DNA from: Gibbula magus
Taxonomy: Eukaryota > Mollusca > Gastropoda > Trochida > Trochidae
Direction: 5' to 3'
Length of the DNA stretch: 64,000 bases
Assembly: GCA_936450465.1 (NCBI GenBank)
Contig: OW388298.1
Span: forward strand, 5,998,035 to 6,062,034
The notes beneath the pieces were generated by a model. It did not search any database. It was given only the letters and a program-made list of their open reading frames with translations, and had not been told where the DNA came from. Every line of letters starts with the position of its first letter. Within the stretch, counting starts at the first letter, position 1. Shown piece after piece: positions 47,028-58,529 of this stretch. The translations under genes were made by a program, and so were the position numbers.

Positions 47028-48983
47028 AATAGGCCTACATTATATTTGTCAATGTTTTTAGATTTCATAGAGCAATACACTTGACATCTGCAGTTCCATA
47101 CAGTTTCTGATATAAATAGTAAATATAAAAGCGAACATAAATTGTAAAGGTTCAATGAATGTCATTATTAATTTCATTATATCCATCAGATGTCCGTAAC
47201 ATATTAGTTAATTGGAATAAGATTTCCGGAAAGTGGTATCTGCAGTGTCACCGCCATTTTGTCAACAAAGGCCCGCGAGGTACAATTTACACTGCATTTC
47301 AATACGGCAGTTTTACTGTGTTGAACGCATCAAACAAGAAAATCACGGACAGAAACATAAACAAAAATAAAAATTCTATCTTTTGATAGTATTTTCAGGT
47401 AATGTTGCCATTTTGTTCCACGTAAACGGGACAGCAAAATATTGACATCGCGAATCGTGTAGCAACTTTATTTCGTTCAGCCAAATTTATCATTTACACG
47501 AAGCCTTTACTTGATTTGACACAAGCCGTATCACTGTGACATGCGGGGGTTTACTCTGTAGAATTCACCTACAGATCTAAAATCAATTTGAGCAAAATAT
47601 TCTGCCATTTTTTTTCGTAAGACAAATCGTTAATGTATCAAAATATCATAATGATCATTAGGCATGCTCCCCTCGCTAGCCAAGTTGACAGGTCATTTGT
47701 TTACATTTCAATTGGAGTAAACAATGGTCGATACCCGAATTTCAAATATACTATTTGGCATGTTTTATACATGTTACTACTTGCTGATTTGAATTTTCTT
47801 GTATGAAATTTATTTCTATAAATTAATTCGTGTTTTATTTTCTGTGTACATTTCATTCAAATATATTGATACAGGTTTTGCATCATAGCGGTTTTCCTGT
47901 AGTCCCAACATAGATAGCCATTATTCAAAGCTGACATTTTTTTCTTGGTTATGGGTTGCAGGGTCCGTTCTTGTTAACTTGAAAGCCTTTTTTAATTATT
48001 AGCATGTGATTTCAAAACTAGACACACTGTAGATTATTTTGGTGAATTTGGTCGTTTGTGTTACATTGTTCTTTTACTGTAATACTTGTATACATTTAGA
48101 TATGCAATGTAGAGAGGTAGACAATGGCACCATGACAGAGGGGATTAACTTTGTTGATCACAGTTGTTTGTGAAATTCATGATATCTCTGTCAATATTTA
48201 GTTATATTGCACAAAAGTGGTATCAAATTGAAGCTTAGTTGACAGGGTTTCTGCCAAAATTATTGTCAACTTGATTTGATCTTTATTTTAAAAAAATAGC
48301 AATGAGGTTAGTGGGGTCATAGCTTGGCACCATAAATGGTCCTATGGCACTATAGGGGGTTTTGATGGAGGGGCACATAAATGGTCCTATGGGACTATAC
48401 AGGTTAAGAAAACTGCAGCTATTTAAACCAAAAAAGTCAGAAAATAACGGCATACTTATCATGTTTAACATGGCGGTCTATGGAGCAGCTGTATACAAAG
48501 CTGTACATGTGTCGCTTAATCAGTTGTCATTCAAAAACTAATCGACAGAAGGATAAAAGGTAATTATGATTGTATTGCAGAGATGATTTCCTTGCTATTT
48601 AGGCTACAGTTAGTTAAACTTAAAAACACTTCTTCTCTATTTATGAAAATTAATCTTCATATGGTTAAGTCTATGGGATTTCAGCTTTGATGACTCACTT
48701 TTGGCCAGGTACTGTAGTTTACATTTACTGCAGTAGAAGTCGGCAGTCTTATTATTATTAGCTCCTACCTGTATTTTTTAAAACAGTAAATTGGAGATTT
48801 AGTCTTATTATTTTTTTAACACTGCTGAAGAACGAGTAGGAATTTGAATGATTGTGCTACTATTACCTAACCTATCTAACCTAATAAACCTATCCATAAA
48901 CTTTATTTTCACTGACTAGAGATCAACGACATTCTATAAATTTGCAAACCAGTTTTGGTGTCGCCTGCCCGGCTTATTTAAAC
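47028..48983. other. Gene-free stretch
   Basis: No supported exon. A short direct repeat AAATGGTCCTATGG(C/G)ACTATA occurs twice near 48,335 and 48,381. Confidence 0.5.
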
Positions 48984-49164
48984 ATGGGCAAACTCTTTAC
49001 AGTGTTGCGTAAAGTGCTCCGTGACGTGTCTTTTCACAATGATGCCACTACACTGTATGGGACCTGCGTCGGCAGGAATAATTTTTTAACGGGTTTTTGT
49101 TACGCTGCTTCACACGGGTGTTCCGATTTTGAAACGGGGAGGTACCCCTACACTAGAAAAACAC
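48984..49164 (+). CDS. Possible coding exon, unidentified
   Basis: Open from ATG (MGKLFTVLRKVLRDVSFHND) through TLYGTCVGRNNFLTG and SDFETGRYPYTRKT to a strong GTGAGT donor (phase 1). About 66 bases (49,057-49,122) recur inverted at 51,236-51,302, where the same frame reads LYGTCFGRNHFLTGICYAAS. No family recognised and no following exon found. It may be a transposon-derived or pseudogene fragment. Confidence 0.25.
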
Positions 49165-49731
49165 GTGAGTGAAAGAGACGGATCTTCTATGGTAATATGT
49201 GTTACTGGTCACTGATCACTAATACATTTGTTAAGAAGTTGGTATGATTTCATTAACATTGGTCATCTTTTTTTAACAGTTGAAGTCAGTTTATTGTAAT
49301 TTTTTTATTTTCTGACTTTCGAGACATAATATTCACTAATTAAGTACTATTGTTTAATAATTCTTATTGAGTTAGTCTTCAAAACCTCTTATCTCCATGT
49401 AAAAACTGGCTGCAATCTATTTAATTCACGCGTGATTTCAACATTTCCATTCAAACACAAGCACCCTTTTTTTTTACTGTTACGTATTTTGAACGTGCTA
49501 TTACGATTTTTGAACGTGAGTAAATGACAGTGTTACGATTTTAGAACATTATTCGCAATATTAAAATGTGAAAGGACACAAAACAAAACAACTAAATTAC
49601 ATTTAACATGATGGAATGATTGCGACAAATGTTCCTACGATACTGATTTTATACAAAGGCTGCTTCATTGACAGGATAGTATGTTAGTATATACGATAGT
49701 CGGTATAATCAGCGACGCTATAAGGGAGTAT

Positions 49732-49810
49732 CATCCTCGATAATCCAGCGCTTACGTTCCGATAAATCGTGAAGATTTATCGGAACGAAAGTGCTGGATT
49801 ATCGAGGATG
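49732..49810. mobile_element. 79-bp MULE-like hairpin element
   Basis: Near-perfect palindrome with ends CATCCTCGATAATCCAGCGC and a tiny loop (AATCGTGAAGATT). A perfect 9-bp target duplication AGGGAGTAT lies at 49,723-31 and 49,811-19. Same ends as the 576-bp element at 11,792, so it seems to be little more than two terminal repeats. Confidence 0.9.
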
Positions 49811-50592
49811 AGGGAGTATATAAAGTCCCTGGTATAATGTACCTTCTTCGACGCGTCATTATTATTATTATAGGTCGTCATTATTAAAAGCCATTTTTGG
49901 ATCTATCTTAGTATTTAAGGAATTTTCCAAAATCACAATTTCTTAAAGTGTATTTCACATAAATATGAACAGACATTAGTTATGTTGGCTTCTGAAAACA
50001 AGATGTTACACTGTTTCAGTCATATGTATCGTTCGTTGGTTGAAATATCTTGTATTTTGTAAGGCGACGAGTTTATTAAACACTATATATAATATGTTGG
50101 ATTAAGTGGTTAGGTTGATGGAAATTCGTATTGCATTGCATTTTATTGGAAGGAAACGATTAGTTTCCAAGTTGTGAATTAATATTTTTTGGATACGATG
50201 TAAATGTGGTATGAATGGTTCCATCAGTTTTGAATTTTGAAGAGGTGTCATGTGAGGTCAACAAAGTAAAATATGCTTTACTGTGAGCATGAAGTGTTTT
50301 ACATGTTTTTGGAGGAAACACCTTTTTTGTAGACGTTTGCAGCGAAACAAGAACAAAACAGTAATTTCCTGTAGGTGTATATATAACTACTTATAACTCT
50401 TGAACATAAATTATCTGAGTCTTTTAGGGTACTTTACTTCATTCAAACTCCTCCTACAAATGTAATATTGTTAATAACCGAGTGCTGAACAATAAAAAAT
50501 GTTTCATCAAAAGTTGTAGTTTTGGAAAATACTCACTTTTCTTGGACTGTCGTGAATTTATTTGTCTCTGAATTGTACAGTTTATGTGAGAA

Positions 50593-50709
50593 TTACTTTA
50601 AATAAGCTTTTTGGACTTCCTCAACGTTGCTCACGTTGATGAGGTCGAAATCCTTGCTGTCACCTGTCTGAATCATACTGTCCTCCTTGTCTTCAATGGT
50701 TCTATTCAT
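50593..50709 (-). CDS. Possible terminal exon, unidentified
   Basis: On the minus strand a pyrimidine tract and TAG acceptor (TTATCTTGTTGCATAG) precede an open frame MNRTIEDKEDSMIQTGDSKD then FDLINVSNVEEVQKAYLK and TAA. Acidic and plainly coding-like in composition. DFDLI resembles an LC3-interacting motif, but that is a guess. It lies downstream, in the same orientation, of possible exons at 54.7 kb. Confidence 0.35.
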   Translation of the reverse strand: MNRTIEDKEDSMIQTGDSKDFDLINVSNVEEVQKAYLK

Positions 50710-51304
50710 CTATGCAACAAGATAAGGCTGTACATGCCAAATGGTGTAAGTTTAATGTACTTTATTTGAAGATTATTCCATGTTTCTTTACAAATGATAA
50801 AATATGAAGTAGCTCTAAACGTGTAACTAGAATCGTAACACGTTGTTCAAATTACGTCGCATGTTAAAAAATCGGTACATCAACAGGCGAAATGTTCAAC
50901 ACGTTTTCTTGACTATGATAATGCAAAATTTCATTTCAAACAGTGATGTACACTTTCAATAGAGTGTATGTTCCTAAATATATAATTCTCAAAGTTTAAA
51001 TCGTCCATTTTAAAGAATAATAGCTAAATAGTCAATGTTTTCGAGGAATAGGGGATATATTTGATCATATCTATATAACTAATGCACAGATTTCGCTCAG
51101 AAGTTAGGAAATTATGCTTCAACATATCGTCTTGATCATATACCCATTTAAAGGCACATAGAAAGTAGATTTAACCTTGAATTCAAATGTTTTTTACAAC
51201 TAAAGCTTTTCCGAAAACACGACCTCAGCCTACCCGGGTGAAGCAGCGTAACAAATACCCGTTAAAAAATGATTCCTGCCGAAGCAGGTCCCATACAGTG
51301 GATG

Positions 51305-52557
51305 CGCGGAGTTCGTATTGTCTTCGATCAGCTGTTTGCAAGTTCACTGAGTGCAGGCTTTGCTAAATTGTTTATGTTGATTGCTATTTGCGTCATATTA
51401 ACACGATTAAAAATCGTGCTAAAATTCACATCATGAATATTACTGTAACACTTATATTTAAACGTTATAATATTCAATATGATATACAGAGTGATGCAAA
51501 AAGTATTCGGATGGTGACGTTAATTCCATACACATGCATGTTAATTTATAGCTGCAGAACTGTAGCTATATATAACCTCTTCCCCCAGTATCATCGTGTT
51601 TATAGCTACAGAGTCTACCCTTGATAAACCTAACCAATTTCCGAGTCTCATCTGACATCAGTACCTTTGCTTTCAGGAGTTTCATACAATTGTTGGTGCT
51701 TGTATTGTATTTCCGTCAGGTTTTAGGTTCGCACAGGTTAGTTTTACTATGGATGTGTCTGCAGCCAAAAAAGGCGACGTCAGGGAGTCAAAGAGCCTAT
51801 TTTGGCGAAGCAACTGCATCTAGTTAATTAGTCCACTCTCGGATAAATAATTTTCATAAAATAAGTTCTTGTTGGATCAATGTCAACATTTTCAGCTTTA
51901 AATTTATTTGAAATCATCTCTGCTTGAAGTACATAATATAAATGATATTTTCCGAGGACAATCTAAATAATGTCATCTACATGTGTACATTGAATACAAC
52001 GTTTTCCATAGATCGACATGTTAAATTTTTCACAACTATCTATATATGTTGATCTAATGTATTGTCATCCCCAAGATAGAAACCAGAAAATTAAACATAA
52101 ATTATAAAAAACATTAAATTTATGAAATCACAGTAATTTGATTAACTTAACCATAACATCAAAATAATGGTATTACATTTGGTACATATGGTAGCGCTGT
52201 TTCTATTGTGAAATTCATTTACATTGTACTTTTGGTCTCCGGGCCATATATACCAATAAAATCTGTCTGTCTGTCTGTCTGATTAAATTAACTAATAAGT
52301 ATATAGTTCTGAAAACATCAACATGATGATCGATTGGATTTAAAAAAAAAATAATGACAGTAATAGTATCTATATGATGACATGCGTTAAATTCTTCTTG
52401 TTGAGGTGATTTCTGATCAAGCAGAAGAGTTGTATATTGATTCAAACAGAAATTATTTCATGGTAATTATCTGTGCATGTACACGTAATTGACATGTATC
52501 ATTTATTACTGAGAGTAATATTTTTATGGCTTTATAAGATATAGAGGATATTATATG
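51305..52557. other. Gene-free stretch
   Basis: No exon supported. A (TCTG)n microsatellite lies at 52,262-52,282. Confidence 0.5.
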
Positions 52558-52910
52558 AGTGTCTATGTCATACTATGTTTACGACACGAGTGCCTGAATA
52601 TTAGTATTTCCCGAGCGAGAGCGAGGGATATACCGATATTCAGGCACGAGTGTCGTAAACATAGTATGGCATAGACACGAATATAATATTCTGTTTATTA
52701 CCGAAGTCGTAAAATTAACGAAAACACGCTAAAATCAACGTTCAACCATAGGCTGGCGACCCACCGTCACGCAATTAGAACGCAACGTCATAGACGAAAC
52801 GTGACGTCATAGCATTGTTTATGACGTCACGTCACCATGACAAAGTGATATGTTGCCCTAGGGCATCGTATGAAAAATATGAACCCCGATATGAGTGCCC
52901 CCGTAGGTAA
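52540..52910. repeat. Palindromic element with TGACGTCA flank
   Basis: Hairpin 52,559-52,678 (arms start GTCTATGTCATACTATGTTT) around CGAGCGAGAGCGAG, then GTGACGTCATAGCATTG and TATGACGTCACGTCACC within 180 bp. Confidence 0.75.
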
Positions 52911-53167
52911 TAAATATAAATAATGAGAAGTGATGCCACTGATCGGCGCTACAAGAGTGGAAAGTGGAGTGGAACAAGCACTTGTTGGTTTGTTTATTGA
53001 CAATTAATATAGGGCAAACTGACCTAAGCTCGGTCAGTTTGCCCTACTACTTTGTGAATAATCTATCAAAACATACGTTGTGTTTATAAATGAAGGTGTA
53101 AGCATATACCTCGAAACGTTAATTTACGCATATTCACAATTAAATAAGTTGTTATCACGTTTTGTAG

Positions 53168-53395
53168 TCAAAAGGGCCGAGAACCTTAGAGTCAAAAGGG
53201 CCGATGGAAAAAGTGGCGAAGGTTAAAAGGGCGTGGTGAATGTTAAAAAGGGCGTGGTGGAGGTTACAAGGGCGTATTGAAGGTTAAAAGGGCGTGGTGA
53301 AGGTCAAAAGGGCGTGGTGAAGGTCACAAGGGCGTGGTGAAGGTTAAAATGGCGTGGTGAAGGCCAAAGGGCATGGTGAAGGTTATTAGGGCCGT
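53168..53395. repeat. 20-bp minisatellite
   Basis: About 11 copies of AAAAGGGCGTGGTGAAGGTY with variation. Confidence 0.85.
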
Positions 53396-53460
53396 CTTCT
53401 TCACAAATCAAAGCTTCCCATCCTGGGCCATGTTCAAGAGAGGTTTGAGCGCGATTGCTT

Positions 53461-54317
53461 TTAAAGGGGCAGTTGCACGTTTTTACGGTGAAATAAGTTG
53501 ATGAAATGTATGTCACCAATAGTAAAACACCATTCCTTCTTCGAAAAATCAAGTTAAAAAATTAGTGTGGTTATTACATGGTTCCGTAAAGCCATGGGAA
53601 ATAGAGAATCTCACCCAAGTGTCTTCTGATATCAAATATATGAACACGAGTTGATTAAAGTTACAAATATCCGAGGCTTGCCGAGGATATTTTTACTTTT
53701 ATCAACAAGTGTTGATATATTTGATATCAGAAGACACGAGGGTGAGATTTTATTTATCATTCAAAATCATTCTTCAACAATTATTAGCAAAATAATGAAC
53801 ATATCTGCAACACAAAACTGCCATTTGACTACTTCAGCAGTGAGCTCAGTGATGTCATAGCATTGTGACGTCATCAGCATTGTTGCCTCATAGCATTGTT
53901 ACGTCATCAACTTTGTGACGTCATAACATTGTCAGCAGTGTTCTCAGTGATGTCAAAGCCTTGTGATGTCATTAGCTGATGATGTAATAGGATTGTGTCG
54001 ATTTGATTGTTGCGATATCTACAATGTAGATATCGCTTGTAGATATCGTTTGATCCCCAACAAGCGTTATCTACTGTGGGAACCAGTTTTGGATGATAAT
54101 AGTTTCTGTCATTCGAAATAATAAAATGTGTTCACAATAAAATGGCCGCTACGTATTTTTTGTATTATACGCTACACCGTTTTTACCACAGGGGAACATT
54201 GGTTTGTGTAATAAGATGTTTTGTCCTCTAAAATAAATATAAATGACATAAACTATCATTATAAATGCGAAATTTGTAAAATAAAATTTGTAAATAACGT
54301 GCTACCGCCCCTTTAGA
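53461..54317 (+). mobile_element. AAAGGGGCAG MITE, copy D, with nested insertion
   Basis: Ends TTAAAGGGGCAGTTGCACG and CGTGCTACCGCCCCTTTAG. The element is split after GTAAAGCCATGGGAA by about 500 bp (53,601-54,104). The insert carries a hairpin (53,610-53,747, arms TCACCCAAGTGTCTTCTGAT) and several TGACGTCAT motifs. The MITE resumes at TTCTGTCATTCGAAATAAT. Confidence 0.8.
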
Positions 54318-54349
54318 ACTCTCTTGAACACGATTGCTCAAGTAGCGAT

Positions 54350-54485
54350 ACGTAGCAAGGCGAGCGAACACCAAGGAATTGCACCGTGTCGTTCAGGAGA
54401 GAATGAGCGCTAATTTTGAGCGCTACTTGAGCGCTACTTGAGCGGTACATTGAGCGATCAATGAGCAATTTTAAGCGCTTGCTGT
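54350..54485. repeat. GAGCGCTACTT short repeat
   Basis: Several copies of TGAGCGCTACT and TGAGCGATCAA variants. Confidence 0.6.
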
Positions 54486-54571
54486 TATGGAACGGAGCCC
54501 AGGAGTAACTGGACATGGAGGGGCAAGGGTGAGCTTGTAGAGACCTAACTGTTGATCAGCAGTTCTCACAG

Positions 54572-54850
54572 TCATCCTGCGATGCCAACCTAGAAGATAA
54601 AAGATTGCTAGAATAACTGTGAAATGATGTGAAAGATGCTTATGATGTTTATTTTATTTATAGAATATATATCTTATAATATTAAATATTTCATATCAAC
54701 TATTATTATAGTATTTTATATGAAAAATGTTTATGCATACCTTCAACAGTGTTGTTAGTGCGCACTCTGTGAAGATGGAATGTTTCAACCACTGTCTGTG
54801 GATGCAGCTGCACAGCTCGACCAGCTTCTCGGTTGAATCTGTCCTCTTAG
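54572..54850 (-). CDS. Possible last two exons of an unidentified gene
   Basis: Minus strand: exon 54,850-54,741 begins after AACAG and reads KRTDSTEKLVELCSCIHRQW then LKHSIFTECALTTLLK, ending at a GTATGC donor in phase 0. An acceptor TTCTAG leads to exon 54,589-54,572, VGIAG and TGA. The 36-codon open stretch is GC-richer than its surroundings. The first donor is also in phase with the open frame at 50,709-50,593. No family recognised; upstream exons were not found. Confidence 0.4.
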
Positions 54851-54954
54851 CTGTTTAGAGACTTGTCCGATGTGTGCTGCGTATGTTATCAATGACTGCT
54901 TGTGATCCAAATATATATTTGCCTCTTATCAAAGTTGTTAAAACTTCCTTGGAA

Positions 54955-55048
54955 GGTACCATCTTCCGCACGCATCGAGTCACATATGTTCCTTTAGAAA
55001 ATACATAGTGCATATATGTCCCGATGCGTGCGGCAGATGGGAAGGTAC
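54955..55048. repeat. Inverted repeat (hairpin)
   Basis: GGTACCATCTTCCGCACGCA and its near-complement GATGCGTGCGGCAGATGGGA ending GGTAC, with a loop of about 30 bp. It abuts the LINE fragment. Confidence 0.7.
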
Positions 55049-55433
55049 TGGTTTGAATTACATTTGGTTATCTCAAAACTGTACAAACAGAATGTGGCTT
55101 AAAGGTACCGTTAAATCTGTATTATGTAACCAGTTTTTTCAATGCTGGAATGATTGTAAATCTAAATCTTCTAAAGGCTACTACAAACATATGTTTAAAC
55201 TATCCCCAAATCTAGAAAAAAAACTTTTACAATTTCCATTAAATGTTCGCATTTGGTTTACTAGAATTAGAATTTGTAATCATAAACTTCCTATTGAAAT
55301 TGGAAGATGGTTAAGTGTTAACAAAGTAATGTTTACATTTTGTAATAGTGCTCTCGGTGATGAGGCTCATCTTCTGTTGTTTTGTCCATATTTTAATAAT
55401 ATAAGAAGGCCATTTTTACCACATTATTATTAA
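55008..55433 (+). mobile_element. LINE ORF2 C-terminal fragment
   Basis: Open for 141 codons. The last 75 residues (VRIWFTRIRICNHKLPIEIG then GDEAHLLLFCPYFNNIRRPF) resemble the C-terminal cysteine region of non-LTR reverse transcriptases (HKLPIE-GRW ... GDE-H-LF-CP-F). No RT core precedes it in this frame; 5'-truncated remnant. Confidence 0.75.
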
Positions 55434-55699
55434 CCCTTCTATAGATAAATTCATATTTTTTAAGTCTTTTAGCATAACGCACTACTGTTGAAAGTTTGTA
55501 AATTTGTAAAAACTTAAAAAAGTATGCTCCCATAATAATATACTACATTGTCATTATTTCTCTATGTCACTTTTGTGAACCTCATGAGAATAAACCATTA
55601 ATTAATTAATAAACTATCTGTCTATATCTTACACCCGTTCACATACACGCTTTACACTGTCATCGTCCACACTCACGTCCCATTGTGTCAGACGCAAGT

Positions 55700-56195
55700 C
55701 GACCTACAAACCAATAAATGTAACACGAGTAATTATTCAAATCCTTCTTACCAGATGCAATATACATCTGGAATTCCCTTCCCATAGAGGTTATCAATTC
55801 AAACACGCTCGGAGAATTTGAAAGAAAATTAAAAGAAATCAACGCTAACCCAATAAATTCAATTTATACCACGGTTCAAGATTTTGTCAGATAATTCACT
55901 CCTGCCCTCGGCTTGGCCGCAGCGACTAAACGGTGATCAGTTCGAAAGATTTATCTCCGATTCACCGGCCTGTAACTGTGGACATCAATTGGAAGATACA
56001 CTCCATTTTTTCCTTACCTGTCCCAATTACAACGAAATAAGAATAAACACATACTTTTTTACCAAAGGTTACAACCTGCCATCTATCCTGTACGGAAATG
56101 CTGGCTCAAATAATCAAGAAAATGATGAACTATTAAAATATGTCCATTACTATATATTACACACTCATAGATTGTTAGGAATCACCACACTTTAA
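55700..56195 (+). mobile_element. LINE ORF2 C-terminal fragments
   Basis: One frame reads IYIWNSLPIEVINSNTLGEF, typical of RT C-termini. An overlapping frame reads FERFISDSPACNCGHQLEDT then LHFFLTCPNYNEIR, the Cys-Cys-His-Cys tail of another LINE type. Two remnants may be fused here. Confidence 0.7.
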
Positions 56196-56199
56196 CTAA

Positions 56200-56779
56200 G
56201 AAAAAACTCACATAATAAGATGAAACACTAATCAAAAAAAAGAAAAGAAAACACTCCTTCACGAGTCTTGTTCTCCAGATATATTGATGGCAATAGGATT
56301 CTACACAAATGTATTACTAAACCTGTCATCTTGAACCTTGTTTACTATCACACCTTATTGTTCTTGAAATAGATCCAGATTCAACACTAGTCTAATTAAG
56401 AGTATAGCCTCTCTCATTAGCGGTGAAATATGCACAATGGAAACCGTCATTATTTCTACCCAATTATATGTGTTATTTCTCCCACCGACTTCTGTCTTGT
56501 ATGAAATGTGTGGGCATGGCACAGGTGAAATATCCAAACATTGTGCTCTTTTCTATACATTGGTATTGACATTTTGAAATCTAAGAACTTCTGTTATAAA
56601 GAGACGTGTATGTTTCTCAGATATTTTGAGAGGTGTATATCGTAGATAAGTGAACTAATAAACTAGACATATGAAAGTATGAAAACTGTTCATATAAATT
56701 GCCAAAAACAAGCTGCATTGCAAAAGTGTTTTAAAAATGTATATTTAAAGACATGTTCAATTTCTTAGTGCCTATTATC
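56200..56779. other. Gene-free stretch between LINE remnants
   Basis: No exon recognised. Confidence 0.5.
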
Positions 56780-57960
56780 CAGTCTCCAGTCAGGTTTCAT
56801 GCCGGGTGACTCGACGGTCAATCAACTCGTTTATCTCTATGACTCAATAAGTAAAGCTCTCGACAACGGCAAAGATGTCTGTGCTGTTTTCTGTGATGTT
56901 AGTAAAGCGTTCGATAAGGTATGGCACAAAGGCCTTATTTGTAAATAAGATTCTTACGGGATACTCGGGATATTATTAAATTGGTTTCAGAGCTATTTAG
57001 AAAACCGAATGCAGCGAGTTTTAATAAATGGAAGTAAATCTGATCAACGATACGTCTCTGCTGGGGTACCCATGGATATGTACTGGGCCCCTTGTTATTC
57101 ATAATCTACATAAATCACATCGTAAATGGGATAAAGAGCCATATGCGTCTTTTTGCAGATGACACTTCTCTATACATCATTATTGATAATCCAAAGGAAG
57201 CTGCCAAAACGTTAAATGCTGATATCAAAACAATAAGGGATTGGGCCGAATCCTGGCAAGTTTCTTTCAAATTCAAACAAGACTGAGTCAATGATATTCT
57301 CTCGTAAACTTAATTATAATGTTCATCCAGATTCAATTATGAAAGATACAGTCATTAAAGAAGTTAATAACCACAAACATTTAGGTATGACTATGCAAAC
57401 CAACTGTAAATGACATGAGCACATCAATGAGATAATTAAGAAAGTATCAACGATGATAAATTGCTTAAGACATTTGAAATATAAACTCACTAGAAAGACG
57501 TTAGAAACAATGTATAAACAGTTTATTCTGCCTCAATTTGATTCTTGTTCTGTTATTTGGGACAACTGCACTCAAGACAAGGCTTAATATTAGAAAAATT
57601 GCACTTTGATATGTTACGTACGATAAGCGGAGCGGAGCGGTTCGTGGTACAGGTCATAGTAAATTATTCGATGAAACAAAATCTATACCGCTATCGGAGA
57701 GATGCTACCAACAACGTCTATCACTTTTTTTTTTATTGAAATGGTCAATAACCTAACTCCAACTTATCTCAACGATCTGGTGCCGCCTATACAACAAATT
57801 GGGATTTTAGAGATAAAAGCACACTGAAAACCTTCAATTGTCGGACATCCCAATATAAGAAAACGTTCAAACCTAGAACTATTGAAGAATGGAATTCTTT
57901 TCCTCCTGAAAAAAGAAACATAAACAACATAACTTCTTTCAAGGCCAGTTTTCTGTAAAA
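56780..57960 (+). pseudogene. Decayed non-LTR reverse transcriptase (LINE)
   Basis: RT motifs in order across several frames: CAVFCDVSKAFDKVWHKGL (motif with catalytic Asp), GILLNWFQSYLENRMQRVL, VLGPLLFIIYINHIVNGI, MRLFADDTSLY (catalytic FADD), then IKEVNNHKHLGMT and LTRKTLETMYKQFILPQFDS. The C-terminal tail EEWNSFPPEKRNINNITSFK precedes a TAA. In-frame stops and at least three frameshifts; not functional. The endonuclease domain is absent. Confidence 0.88.
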
Positions 57961-58529
57961 ACAATAATACTTACGTTAACTTAAAATCAAGGCTCTAGAA
58001 CCTCTCAAATATACCATAGTCGTCTGAGACTCCAATGCTCAGATCTAAATTCCCACAAATTTCAAAATTTCTCAAACCCCCGAATGTTCATGCGTTCATT
58101 TGCATAAATATCCTGAATATTTCATTTTCATTTGCAGAAAATTTACTTACCTAAGAAATAATATGTATGTTTACAACAGCAGATACGACATTAAATCTTG
58201 CATGTATGAAAGTCCTTCAGTAACTATCCGTGAACATTCTAAGTTATTAGAATCAGTTCATTCTTCGTGGCATCCGTATATATATATATTGAACGTTCTT
58301 GTATCTTGACGAGGACAGGCATTGAAATAAGCCTTTGGCTTGTTTGCATGTCCTCATTCAGATATAATTAATGCATTCCTGATAATATAACTCCATTTAA
58401 CATTGATAAGTCTATCTATCCATTTTTAATTGTTGAGCATAAATGACATTTCTTACATCTGGGACTCTGATCCCGCCATGTTCGGTATTTAAAGTGATAA
58501 TATATCTCTTTACTTTATACAAATCTAAA

